A stretch of DNA of 64,000 nucleotides from Bacteroidales bacterium (GTDB taxonomy: Bacteria; Bacteroidota; Bacteroidia; Bacteroidales; UBA6680), in contig JAOARD010000042.1 of the NCBI GenBank assembly GCA_025210735.1, positions 1-64,000 of the forward strand. The letters are read 5' to 3'. Positions 29,522 through 38,181 of the stretch are shown here, one piece after another. Positions within the stretch are counted from its first letter, which is position 1. Each line of letters opens with the position of its first letter. Position numbers and translations under genes: made by a program. The notes under the pieces were generated by a model. The model did no database searches and was not told where the DNA came from. It was given only the letters and a program-made list of their open reading frames with translations.

Positions 29522-30469
29522 TTAGAAGTATCTAGGTGATGTTACCACCTTTCCTTTAGGCATATAATCCAGATCAAAACTCAACATTATTTCATGTGTA
29601 CCTGTATTATAACTATTTAGCTTTGATACAGCCATATCATATGAGTATCCAAGAGAGAGATTTTCTGAAATTCTATATTGCAGTATTGCTCCTAACGCAT
29701 CACCAAATCTGTATACTGCACCAATCCAGAATCTTTCTTTATATAAAATTGCCATATTAATATCTACTGATATTGGTGCTCCTGTAACAATTTTTGTAAG
29801 CATTGTTGGTTTTATCTTAAAATCTGAACTTAGTTCATATACATAACCAGCAATAATAAAGTAGTGTCTTCGCTCTTTATCAAGATTTGTTTCTCCACCC
29901 AGATCTTTATTAATCATTTTTGTCTCAAATAATTTAGGGATAGAGAATCCTACATAAAATGTATGTGTATAATAGTATGCTCCTATTCCTACATTTGGCA
30001 AAAAACTCCTGTATGAATTATTAGTAAATGTAGGATCAGTATCGTCTGTAATATTAAGATTTGTAAGATCTATAGAGTAGTTATTTATTCCTCCTCGCAA
30101 TCCAACTGATAGTTGCGACCTTTCAGTAATCCTGAATCTATACGCATAATTAAGATTTATAAAGGTACTCTTCATTGGTCCTATCTGATCGTATGTAAAT
30201 GAAGCTCCAATACCTATTTTGTCATTATAAAACGGAGAGTGTATTGCCATTGATTGGCTTGAAGGAGCACCTTCCAGTCCTATCCATTGACTGCGCGATA
30301 ACAGATATAGACTTATTGCTTCTCTTGATCCGGCATAGCCTGGGTTTATATTTAATGTATTAAACATATACTGAGTGTACATGGGTTCCTGTTGTGCCTT
30401 AGATGGTAAGTAAATAAAAGCGCATAATATTATTAATACAACTATATTTCTTTTATAAAATGTTCTCAT
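29522..30469 (-). CDS. PorP/SprF-family T9SS outer-membrane protein (partner of the 1163-residue protein)
   Basis: The 315-residue protein has a signal peptide ending SKAQ, then the same QQEPMYTQYMFNTLNINPGY opening as the copy at 18952-19908, barrel strands and NLSLGYSYDMAVSKLNSYNTG near the C-terminus. The two copies align over their whole length and are clear duplicates. It starts 18 bases after the stop of the 1163-residue type B substrate, so the two are co-transcribed. A 261-base gap with no gene separates it from the giant gene's start. Confidence 0.93.
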   Translation of the reverse strand: MRTFYKRNIVVLIILCAFIYLPSKAQQEPMYTQYMFNTLNINPGYAGSREAISLYLLSRSQWIGLEGAPSSQSMAIHSPFYNDKIGIGASFTYDQIGPMKSTFINLNYAYRFRITERSQLSVGLRGGINNYSIDLTNLNITDDTDPTFTNNSYRSFLPNVGIGAYYYTHTFYVGFSIPKLFETKMINKDLGGETNLDKERRHYFIIAGYVYELSSDFKIKPTMLTKIVTGAPISVDINMAILYKERFWIGAVYRFGDALGAILQYRISENLSLGYSYDMAVSKLNSYNTGTHEIMLSFDLDYMPKGKVVTSPRYF

Positions 30470-30487
30470 GATTTTACAATTTTGATA

Positions 30488-33400
30488 TTATTTAACCATA
30501 AATATGTCACCAGATAACTCCTCTTTTGTGTCTTTTATTCTAAGTACAAAAAAGTAACTACCAATTGGTAAGTTAGATCCTAACGAGGCTGATACATTTG
30601 CTGTTCCATCCCAATCGTTATTATAGTTGTTATTTACATACACAACAGTTCCCCATCTGTTAAATATCTCAATCCTTAACCCAAGATGTGGGTTCAATCC
30701 TTCAATAACAAACTGATCATTTTTACCATCTCCATTCGGTGAGAATCCATTTGGTATCTTATATCTGCAAGAGTCGTGATCAAGATAATCTGGTATCCCA
30801 TCATAATCACAATCTGTAATTCCCTCCTCTTCATCTGAGTAGGTGTCACCATCTGAATCTATATCAAGAAAATCAGGAATTTTATCACCATCTGAATCAT
30901 CTAAACCAACTCCATCATTATTAGGGTCATTCTCATCTTCATCAGATATTCCATCACCGTCTGAATCAAGGTCTTCATAATTGCTTATTCCATCACCATC
31001 TGCATCGTCGGGTCCAATACCATCGCCATTTGTGTCCCACTCAATATAATCTGATATTCCATCTCCGTCTGTATCATTTACTGCAAGTATGTTATCATTA
31101 ATAACATCAACATCTTCAGACTCAAGCTTATTAAATTTAATATCTGCACTTTTAGACAGTTCTGTGATTATTTTATACGGCTTATCTTCATCAAAAACAT
31201 CATCATTTTCACCAATCACTTTTGAAAAAACACCTTTATTCCAACTATTTACAGGTATCACTATTTCCTCGTCTTCTGTAACTCCCTCACTAATATCACT
31301 TGATATTATCGGAATTATTACATCTGCTGTTGGTCTTGAAGACAATCTCACTCTGAATATCGCAGCTTTACCTGTCTCATCTGTATGATTACTAATATCT
31401 GATACAAAAATTCTTGGAGTATCATTATCAATATTAATACCATCAACCAGAAGATCGCCAAGAGCAAGATATTCTGCAGCCGAATTAACTTTATCAATAC
31501 TTACTATATAGTTGTAATTAATATCACTATCAATATCAGGATCATCCTTTCCTGTTACTACAATTTTCTGTTTTTCAATCCAGTTATCAGGTGTAAAAAT
31601 TAATTGCTGAGTATCTGCAGTAACCTCTGTATCATCAGTACCTGATATATTAATTGTAACATCTGATGTAGGTTTTCTTCCTAATGCTATCTCAAAATAA
31701 TCATTACTTCCATTCTCAGTTGTTATAAGTTTATTACCATCACTATAGTATAATCTTAATCTTACTATATCGTCATCTGTTATTGATAATCTGGCATCAA
31801 ATGGTTTACTCTCATATACATTATTAACACTCTCAACCTCTGCCACAACATAATCATAAGGATATTCGGTAACATAGTCGTCAATACTTTTAACTACTAT
31901 TGATGCACTATTCTTACCACTTGGTATTTTCAAGTTTATCCCATCTGCCGTATTCTCCTTACCTCTGACGCTATATTCACTATCATTTGCTGTTCCAAAA
32001 TAGTTTAGTTTAATCTCAGCATCGTACACTGCGCTCTTTGATAGTATTAATGTAAGTTCTGTGGAGTCATTCTCTTCATTTATGTTAGATTTCCCAAATG
32101 TTAAACTCTCAATTTCAGGCAGATCTACAACAGAGAAATCATTATCCTTATACTCTTCGCTCTTATAAAAGTATTTTACTATAACCTCATTACTACTTGA
32201 GACAAACTGATTTTCTCTCTCCATTATATTAAGAATATATGTTTTACCAATATGGGGTTTAAAAGAAAACTTACCTTCATCTGACGATTCAATTGATTGT
32301 TTCTCTATATCTTCATCATCAAGCTTACCATTTACATTAACATCTTCATATAAACGTACTAAAACACCTTTTTTAACCTTATCTTCAATATCTCGTTCTC
32401 CATTCCCGTTAAGATCCTCATATACTGTTCCTGAAATTATACTTGGTTCATAATTCTCACAACCAGAGGTAGCCATATCAATTCCCATTGATCTTTGCAC
32501 TGAAGAAGAGTAAGAACTCCAATAAGTGCATATTGTATTTACGTCTCCATAACTACCAACCTCTGAATATGCCCACGTATGTGAAGGAGCTAACACTCCT
32601 GTTATATTTACCTTCTCTTGAGAATTTGGTTCAAGATCGCCGTTAATTTCCCTGTCATCCCAATATAGTTTCACATCTCCAGTATCACCATCACGAAGAG
32701 GACGTACTGTTTTTGGAATTATACCAACTTCCATTCCCTCAACGTCAAAAGCATTAAAGTGAATTGTTCCTTGAAAATACTCAAAAGAGGCTGTTATATC
32801 TGGTAATTCATATACTCCTTCTCCTAAACCATTTTTACCATTCCATTTTATATCCCGCACATAAGGCTTACTCTCTGAAGGATATGGTTTTATTAGAGTT
32901 CTCAAGATAACATCCTTTGTTCCGTAATCATATACACCATTATTATTAAAGTCTAATAACAATTGAACATATCCTTCAGACTCTGCCTTCACTTTAAAAT
33001 AGTACAACCCCTCATCTGAATTATTCGCAGGCGGACACCCTATTAATCTTGGATAGTCATCATCTAATGTAAAGCCTCCGGGCTCAGCATTTGGGTATAC
33101 ATTTATATCAGGTTCGGTTAAAAATAGTTTATATTCCGGGAAAACAGCTATATTTGAGACTGATCTCTTATTTACATTCACATCATCACTATCTGATGTC
33201 CCAAACGAATTAAGTGATAATGAAAATAACATTCCTCTCATCTTTGAATCATAGAAATTAACCTCTGAAACATAACCTTTATCAGAGTTATCAACATCAC
33301 AGAAAGCATATACTTTCCCCCTAAAAAATTCAGGTGTCCCAATCGTCCATTTCTTTGAATAAAGTCTTCCTTTAATTTCACTATTACTACTCTTGTTTAC

Positions 33401-33979
33401 TACAGTAATATCCCATAAATGTGTATAAAACTTAGTATGGTTACTTGCTGTTGTCTCATTTAAACTGAATTCAAAATAATAATCTCCGCTCTCAAGTCCT
33501 GATGGATCAAAAACTAATTCGTCATATCCTCCTAATCCATTAACAATATTTGATCCTTTAACAGCTTCTGTATATGAATCAATATTTACTGTTGTGCTTG
33601 AAAATTTATACCCTGAATCACTATCTCTGTTCGGCCAAACAACATTTCCAGACGGATCTTTTATTCTTACATATACATCAGCCTCTTCAATATGATAGAA
33701 GTTAAAACTAAATTGCCCAAACCCAAAACATATGATTTCATTCTCCGGATCTGATATGTAGATATTTAATCTTGAATCTATATCTCCATTATATTGAGCC
33801 ATTGATCCAAAACTCTTTCGTCCTAAATACAAGCTTGTTCTGCTATTCTCATCAGGCATGAACTGTTTTGTTCCATCTGCAAAAGAGGATATTGCAAATA
33901 TTATAAAGACTAGCAATGCTACAGAAATTCTTTTGTAAACTAAACAGTGGTTCAAATACAAAGTTCTAAGGTTTTTCAT
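30488..33979 (-). CDS. T9SS type B surface protein (1163 residues), short paralog of the giant protein
   Basis: Domains in order: signal peptide (to about residue 34, ...SSFADG); an N-terminal region (~35-500) paralogous to the giant protein's (shared GTKxxxP opening, PSGNVVWPNRDSDSG, and the HTWxY...STYW-like block); an SdrD-B-like domain (~510-600; GTVYEDLNGNGERDIEDKVKKGV); a Calx-beta domain (~620-740); two Calx-beta-like NW repeats; three to four irregular calcium-type Asp repeats ([19 protein letters not shown]); and a type B sorting domain ([16 protein letters not shown] ... FNRWGTVVYVN). It is the first gene of the leftward substrate-SprF block. Compared with the giant copy it has 2 instead of 12 Calx-beta repeats and about 3 instead of 33 Asp repeats. 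Confidence 0.94.
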   Translation of the reverse strand: MKNLRTLYLNHCLVYKRISVALLVFIIFAISSFADGTKQFMPDENSRTSLYLGRKSFGSMAQYNGDIDSRLNIYISDPENEIICFGFGQFSFNFYHIEEADVYVRIKDPSGNVVWPNRDSDSGYKFSSTTVNIDSYTEAVKGSNIVNGLGGYDELVFDPSGLESGDYYFEFSLNETTASNHTKFYTHLWDITVVNKSSNSEIKGRLYSKKWTIGTPEFFRGKVYAFCDVDNSDKGYVSEVNFYDSKMRGMLFSLSLNSFGTSDSDDVNVNKRSVSNIAVFPEYKLFLTEPDINVYPNAEPGGFTLDDDYPRLIGCPPANNSDEGLYYFKVKAESEGYVQLLLDFNNNGVYDYGTKDVILRTLIKPYPSESKPYVRDIKWNGKNGLGEGVYELPDITASFEYFQGTIHFNAFDVEGMEVGIIPKTVRPLRDGDTGDVKLYWDDREINGDLEPNSQEKVNITGVLAPSHTWAYSEVGSYGDVNTICTYWSSYSSSVQRSMGIDMATSGCENYEPSIISGTVYEDLNGNGERDIEDKVKKGVLVRLYEDVNVNGKLDDEDIEKQSIESSDEGKFSFKPHIGKTYILNIMERENQFVSSSNEVIVKYFYKSEEYKDNDFSVVDLPEIESLTFGKSNINEENDSTELTLILSKSAVYDAEIKLNYFGTANDSEYSVRGKENTADGINLKIPSGKNSASIVVKSIDDYVTEYPYDYVVAEVESVNNVYESKPFDARLSITDDDIVRLRLYYSDGNKLITTENGSNDYFEIALGRKPTSDVTINISGTDDTEVTADTQQLIFTPDNWIEKQKIVVTGKDDPDIDSDINYNYIVSIDKVNSAAEYLALGDLLVDGINIDNDTPRIFVSDISNHTDETGKAAIFRVRLSSRPTADVIIPIISSDISEGVTEDEEIVIPVNSWNKGVFSKVIGENDDVFDEDKPYKIITELSKSADIKFNKLESEDVDVINDNILAVNDTDGDGISDYIEWDTNGDGIGPDDADGDGISNYEDLDSDGDGISDEDENDPNNDGVGLDDSDGDKIPDFLDIDSDGDTYSDEEEGITDCDYDGIPDYLDHDSCRYKIPNGFSPNGDGKNDQFVIEGLNPHLGLRIEIFNRWGTVVYVNNNYNNDWDGTANVSASLGSNLPIGSYFFVLRIKDTKEELSGDIFMVK

Positions 33980-34287
33980 AAATCAAAATTTTAGTTCTGG
34001 CTTTGACCAATTACATTCTTCTTTACATAAGTTAAGTAATATTTTACATAAAGAAAAAATTAAACAACTAAATTTGATCTACTAATCCTTTAACAAGGAA
34101 CACTTTCAAATAGTATAAAAAACAAAAGAGTATCATCTGAACGATGATACTCTTGAAGTATAATTAATATATGATTTATATATCAACTTTTAGATAATTG
34201 CCAATCAAAATGCATACTACATCTACTTAGCCAAGTATTTTGACACAAAACACCTGTCTAACAACATATTATATCACAAACATACTA
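33980..34287. other. Intergenic region between the regulator gene and the type B surface-protein genes
   Basis: These 308 AT-rich bases hold no credible gene. They contain the terminator of the LuxR-type regulator (34113-34154) and, between it and 33979, the presumed but unrecognised promoter of the surface-protein operon. Confidence 0.6.
34113..34154 (-). terminator. Intrinsic terminator of the LuxR-type regulator gene
   Basis: A perfect 12-bp stem (AAGAGTATCATC at 34126-34137, complement at 34143-34154) with a 5-base loop; on the minus strand it is followed by a T-rich tail (34125-34113). It lies 134 bases beyond the gene's stop. Confidence 0.82.
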
Positions 34288-34914
34288 TTAGTATTCAATA
34301 ATACGTCTGTCAACGGCAATTTTAAGGAGATCTGCAACATTCTTGGCACCAAGCTTAATCCTAAGATTAGCACGGTGATTTGAAACGGTTTTCTCACTTA
34401 TTCCAAGGCATACAGATATATCTTTAGATGTATATCCTTTAGCAACCAAACGTAAAACCTCGCACTCTCTTTCTGTGATAAGATTACTTGTTCTCTTGTC
34501 TTCTTTCTCTATTTTAATCAGAGAAGCCACAGAGTTACAATAGAAGGTCTGACCTTTTGCTATAATTCCAAAACCACTTACGAGTTCAAATGCCGATATA
34601 CCTTTAACAAAAACTCCCCGAACCCCAATGCTTTCCATTTCATTCCAATCGAGACTACGAAGCTTATCCATTACCAAAATAACATTGGTTTCCGGACTTG
34701 TTTCATTTATTGATTGAAGAGACCTGTAAAGATCATCAGCCGAAAGCATATCGCGATTAATAAGCAATACATCAGGCTTATTATCAGACATTACAGAAAT
34801 AATATCTGATGATTCGGTTGATGAATACGCAATTGTGTGTTCATAAAACTGAACAATAATAGACTCGAGACCTTTTAGATAAATGTCATCGGTATCAAAC
34901 AGAACAAATTTCAT
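34288..34914 (-). CDS. LuxR/NarL-type regulator with a degenerate receiver domain
   Basis: The 208-residue protein has a receiver-like domain (1-120) and a LuxR-type helix-turn-helix (145-205; LITERECEVLRLVAKGYTSKDISVCLGISEKTVSNHRANLRIKLG, family marker). In the receiver, Asp8/Asp10 and Lys104 (FVKGIS) are present. The position of the phospho-acceptor Asp is Asn53 (PDVLLINRDM), and the conserved Thr/Ser is replaced (VILVMDKL). It is therefore unlikely to be controlled by classical aspartyl phosphorylation. It is monocistronic, with its own promoter and terminator, and is divergent from nothing close. It lies immediately upstream, in transcription order, of the type B surface-protein operon, which it might regulate (inference from position only). 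Confidence 0.9.
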   Translation of the reverse strand: MKFVLFDTDDIYLKGLESIIVQFYEHTIAYSSTESSDIISVMSDNKPDVLLINRDMLSADDLYRSLQSINETSPETNVILVMDKLRSLDWNEMESIGVRGVFVKGISAFELVSGFGIIAKGQTFYCNSVASLIKIEKEDKRTSNLITERECEVLRLVAKGYTSKDISVCLGISEKTVSNHRANLRIKLGAKNVADLLKIAVDRRIIEY

Positions 34915-35016
34915 TTTTTATACATTTTGATAAACAATTACCCGGCAAACCGGAACTTGATAGTTTATTACCGGTACAAAAAACAAAAAGAAAAAACTTT
35001 TTTTACAACAACAGTA

Positions 35017-35048
35017 CAAATGTATTCTAATTAATACCTAAGAACAAG
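35017..35048 (-). promoter_or_regulatory. Candidate promoter of the LuxR-type regulator
   Basis: On the minus strand CTTG (35048-35045, one mismatch to TTTG) precedes TACATTTG (35024-35017, exact TAnnTTTG) by 20 bases. The predicted leader is about 95 bases and contains three CCGG sites, two of them (34942-34945, 34950-34953) able to form a small hairpin. Confidence 0.6.
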
Positions 35049-35110
35049 ATGCCTAGCTCTTTTTTTCTGCTTTGTTAACCTTTTGTTATCCTATTCACAT
35101 ATACAAAAAT

Positions 35111-35136
35111 AAAAAAAAGCCTCTCTTTTAAGAGGC
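35111..35136 (-). terminator. Intrinsic terminator of the aminotransferase gene
   Basis: Stem GCCTCT / AGAGGC (35119-35124 and 35131-35136), extendable by A:T pairs, followed on the minus strand by eight T residues. It lies 27 bases past the aminotransferase stop. Confidence 0.88.
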
Positions 35137-35162
35137 TTTTTCAATAAAAATATCAATTATTA

Positions 35163-36362
35163 TTAAATTGTTCTTCCCGGATATGCTTTTAATGCCGCTT
35201 CTAAAGTCTCAACAGCATTTTTTAGATCCTCTATCTTAAGCACATAGGCTATCCTAACCTGCTTTTTACCCAATTCAGGGTTTTCATAGAATCCGGTAGC
35301 TGGTGCCATCATTACAGTTTGTCCTTTATGATCAAATTCGGCCAAAATCCACTGCGCAAACTTATCTGCATCGTCAATTGGCAATTCAACAACTGTATAA
35401 AATGCACCTTTTGGCATCGGACAATATACTCCTTCAATCTTATTCAGAGCTTCAACCATATAGTTTCTTCTCTCAATATATTCATTGTATACCTTATCAA
35501 AATACTCCTTTGGTGTATTAAGAGCTGCTTCGCCTGCAATCTGACCGTAACTCGGCGGACATAAACGAGCTTGTGCAAATTTCATTGCCGTATCATAAAC
35601 ATTTTTATTACGTGTAATAAGAGCTCCTACTCTTACTCCACACATACTGTAACGCTTAGACACTGAATCCATCAAAATTACATTATCTTCAATTCCCTCA
35701 AGGTTCATTGCAGAGAAATGAGTATGTCCATCGTAACAAAACTCTCTGTAAACCTCATCTGCATATAGGTAAAGATCGTGCTTTTTAACAATCTCTCTTA
35801 CCTGCTCAAGTTCCTCTTTTGAGTAAAGGTATCCTGTTGGATTGTTTGGATTAACCAATACAATACCTTTTGTCTTTGAAGTAATAACTTTCTCAAACTC
35901 TTCTATTGAAGGTAGTGCAAAATCGTTCTTGATAGATGAAGTTATTGTCTTTACTTTAACTCCTGCTGCTGTAGCAAAACCATTATAATTTGCATAGAAA
36001 GGCTCAGGAATAATAATCTCATCACCTTCATCTAAGGTTGACATCAAAGCAAAGGTAATTGCTTCTGATCCTCCTGTTGTAATCATTATCTGATCAGGAG
36101 TTACATCAATACCAACACTCTTATAATATTCTGCCAAACCTACTCTATAGCTCTCATTTCCTGCCGAGTGACTATACTCTATAACATTAACATCCCAGTT
36201 TTTAACTGCCTCTAAAGCAACCTCTGGTGTTACGATATCAGGCTGACCTATATTCAGATGATAAACTTTATTTCCTTTACGTTTAGCCTCTTCAGCATAA
36301 GGAACAAGCTTTCTGATTGGCGACAAAGGCATACTTTGTCCTTTCTTAGATATTCCTGGCAT
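35163..36362 (-). CDS. Pyridoxal-phosphate aminotransferase, class I (aspartate aminotransferase-like)
   Basis: The 399-residue protein is a fold-type I, class I/II aminotransferase: NIGQPDIVTPEVALEAV near residue 37, the TTGGSEAITFALMSTL cofactor region, VNPNNPTGYLYSKEEL, the YADEVYREFCYDG strand with the PLP-ring Asp, and the Schiff-base lysine in DSVSKRYSMCGVRVG. The length and the GQPD opening fit the AspB/AspC-like subgroup; aspartate is the likely substrate, but aromatic or branched-chain substrates cannot be excluded from sequence. It has no signal peptide and is a single gene with its own terminator. The 932 bases upstream are non-coding. Confidence 0.92.
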   Translation of the reverse strand: MPGISKKGQSMPLSPIRKLVPYAEEAKRKGNKVYHLNIGQPDIVTPEVALEAVKNWDVNVIEYSHSAGNESYRVGLAEYYKSVGIDVTPDQIMITTGGSEAITFALMSTLDEGDEIIIPEPFYANYNGFATAAGVKVKTITSSIKNDFALPSIEEFEKVITSKTKGIVLVNPNNPTGYLYSKEELEQVREIVKKHDLYLYADEVYREFCYDGHTHFSAMNLEGIEDNVILMDSVSKRYSMCGVRVGALITRNKNVYDTAMKFAQARLCPPSYGQIAGEAALNTPKEYFDKVYNEYIERRNYMVEALNKIEGVYCPMPKGAFYTVVELPIDDADKFAQWILAEFDHKGQTVMMAPATGFYENPELGKKQVRIAYVLKIEDLKNAVETLEAALKAYPGRTI

Positions 36363-36712
36363 TTCTTATTGTATTTATTTTAATTCCGTTAATGCGCAAA
36401 TTTAAGTTTAATTGTCAAATAATAAATTATTATCTCTCATTTTATTTGGCATAAACCAAACAATATTATCAATATTAACAATCTTACTATAATAAATTAA
36501 TTTTCCTACATAAAAACATCTAACAATTAATTATTTATAACCATCATTATATATTTAATAACTAAGTAACTTGAATTAAAAAACCCATTGTTCACCTTTT
36601 GTTTACCCTAAAAACTACTATGTAATGCTCTATAGCTTTACCTTTACGGTAGTTAGTTTAGTTAAAGAGCAGAAACCAGAAAGAAAACAAAAACAACACA
36701 CAACAAGCTGGT

Positions 36713-36805
36713 AAACGGAGATAAACAGTCTGAAAATTAACCTGTATTTGAAAACAACAGGGTTGAGCAAAAACCACACTTAGAGAGACTGTTTAATCTC
36801 CGTTT
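36713..36805 (+). ncRNA. Candidate structured RNA: 19-bp inverted repeat enclosing an inner hairpin
   Basis: Arms 36713-36731 (AAACGGAGATAAACAGTCT) and 36786-36805 are reverse complements apart from one unpaired base. Inside, AACCTGT (36739-36745) can pair with 36757-36764 with one bulge. On the plus strand the 3' arm runs into TTTGTTATTTC. The structure is far stronger than the AT-rich surroundings would give by chance, but strand, expression and family are unknown. It could be a small RNA, a leader element of the downstream genes, or a remnant of a mobile repeat. Confidence 0.4.
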
Positions 36806-37211
36806 GTTATTTCAACAACATATATCACCTATAATTATATATTCGTAAACCTTTTTTGTCATCTCAGAAAAAACATGAATCAGATATCTTCTTTTTTATG
36901 ACATTTGCCTCCCTTTTATAGATAAAAGTAAAAAGAGAGTATATGAATACATATATATAATATGAAGAAAAGGTAATAGAAACAGATGGTGATTTGTATA
37001 AAAACAAAACAGTGTAACAAAACAGGACACCACCAACCTGTGTAAGTGTACTGTTTTTGAACAATGATAAAATATCCAATCTTACCTAAAACCAACACAC
37101 ATCATATTATACTGATTTTCAGAAACTAAAACAATTATGGCATTGCAATTGAAAAGCAGGGTCAAAACATAAGAATAACTAAGGTTTACAATATTTACGA
37201 AATAGTACTAA

Positions 37212-37256
37212 AAAGAAGGGAGGCTACCTCTTATTTACATTATGCTTCCCTTCTTT
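37212..37256 (+). promoter_or_regulatory. Leader hairpin upstream of nfnA
   Basis: AAAGAAGGGAGGC (37212-37224) pairs with GCTTCCCTTCTTT (37244-37256) over 13 bp including one G:T pair, with a 19-base loop. It ends 38 bases before the nfnA ATG. On the minus strand it is followed by a short T run, so it could alternatively terminate antisense transcription. Confidence 0.5.
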
Positions 37257-37294
37257 AAAATTAAAGAACAAAAGGAATAAAATAAACGGATACA

Positions 37295-38176
37295 ATGTTT
37301 GAAATTAAAAAGCATAAAATTTTATCACCTGGTATATCGCTGTACGATGTTTATGCACCAAGAGTTGCTAACACTGCAGAACCAGGACAATTTGTAATTG
37401 TAAGAATTCACGAAAAAGGTGAAAGAATTCCTCTTACAATATGCGATTACAACAGAGAAGCAGGAACTGTAAGTATAGTTGTACAAGCAGTTGGAAGATC
37501 TACTTTTCAAATGGTAAAATTAGAAGAGGGTGATAACTTTCTTGACTTTGCTGGTCCATTAGGACAGCCATCTGAACTAATTGAAGAGTCAGATGATGAA
37601 TTAAGAGATAAAAAGATCCTATTCATTGGTGGTGGCGTTGGTGCTGCACCAGTATATCCTCAAATAAAATGGTTATCAGATAAAGGTATTAAAGCTGACA
37701 TGATTCTTGGAGCAAGATCAAAAGAACAGCTTATATTAACTGAAGATATAAAAAAGACTACAAATAATCTTTGGCTATGCACAAATGATGGTTCAGAAGG
37801 TGAAACAGGTTTTGTGACTGATGTAATGAAACGTCTGAAAAAATCTGATCAAATGAACTACGACCTTATTGTTGTAATAGGACCAATGATAATGATGAAA
37901 TCGGTTTCAGAGCTTTCATTAGAGTATGGTATTAAGACAATAGCTAGTTTGAATACACTAATGGTTGATGGAACCGGTATGTGTGGTGCTTGTAGAGTTA
38001 CTGTGGGAAACGAAACAAAATTCACATGTGTTGATGGTCCTGAATTTAATGCTCATTTAGTTGACTTTAATGAGGCAATGAGACGCCAAGGGATTTTTAA
38101 AACAGAAGAGGGAAAAGATTTATTAAAAACACAAAAAGAAACCAAAGAGCACAGTTGCTCTTGCCAACAAGTATAA
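37295..38176 (+). CDS. nfnA: NADH-dependent ferredoxin:NADP+ oxidoreductase, alpha subunit
   Basis: The 293-residue protein has an FAD-binding barrel (1-95; RIPLTICDYNREAGTVSIVVQAVGRST), an NAD-binding domain (IGGGVGAAPVYPQIKWL at 111-127) and a C-terminal [2Fe-2S] site (Asp225, Cys230, Cys233, Cys245 in VDGTGMCGACRVTV...FTCVDGPEF). An Asp plus three Cys ligand set is typical of NfnA. With NfnB it bifurcates electrons, coupling NADPH oxidation to NADH formation and ferredoxin reduction, or the reverse. It lies 5 bases ahead of nfnB. A DHODH electron-transfer subunit (PyrK) is the main alternative, excluded by the adjacent NfnB. Confidence 0.93.
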   Translation: MFEIKKHKILSPGISLYDVYAPRVANTAEPGQFVIVRIHEKGERIPLTICDYNREAGTVSIVVQAVGRSTFQMVKLEEGDNFLDFAGPLGQPSELIEESDDELRDKKILFIGGGVGAAPVYPQIKWLSDKGIKADMILGARSKEQLILTEDIKKTTNNLWLCTNDGSEGETGFVTDVMKRLKKSDQMNYDLIVVIGPMIMMKSVSELSLEYGIKTIASLNTLMVDGTGMCGACRVTVGNETKFTCVDGPEFNAHLVDFNEAMRRQGIFKTEEGKDLLKTQKETKEHSCSCQQV

Positions 38177-38181
38177 TTACA

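Larger units (their letters stand above)
36363..37294. other. 932-base non-coding region between the divergent aminotransferase and nfnA genes
   Basis: This is the longest gene-free stretch of the window. Short minus-strand frames at 36864-37098 encode hydrophobic, Tyr/Phe-rich peptides of 60-71 residues in AT-rich DNA and are not convincing. The region carries several inverted repeats. GCTCT/AGAGC (36627-36631 and 36666-36670) encloses TACC/GGTA (36639-36642 and 36648-36651). A 93-base element with 19-bp arms lies at 36713-36805. A 13-bp hairpin lies just before nfnA at 37212-37256. It must also contain the promoters of both flanking genes, although I find no clean consensus pair. Confidence 0.6.

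Noticed and set aside
36864..37098. Two overlapping minus-strand frames of 60-71 codons in the large intergenic region
   Set aside because: Low-complexity Tyr/Phe/Ile peptides, no start context, mutually overlapping frames, and no recognisable domain; probably chance frames in AT-rich DNA.
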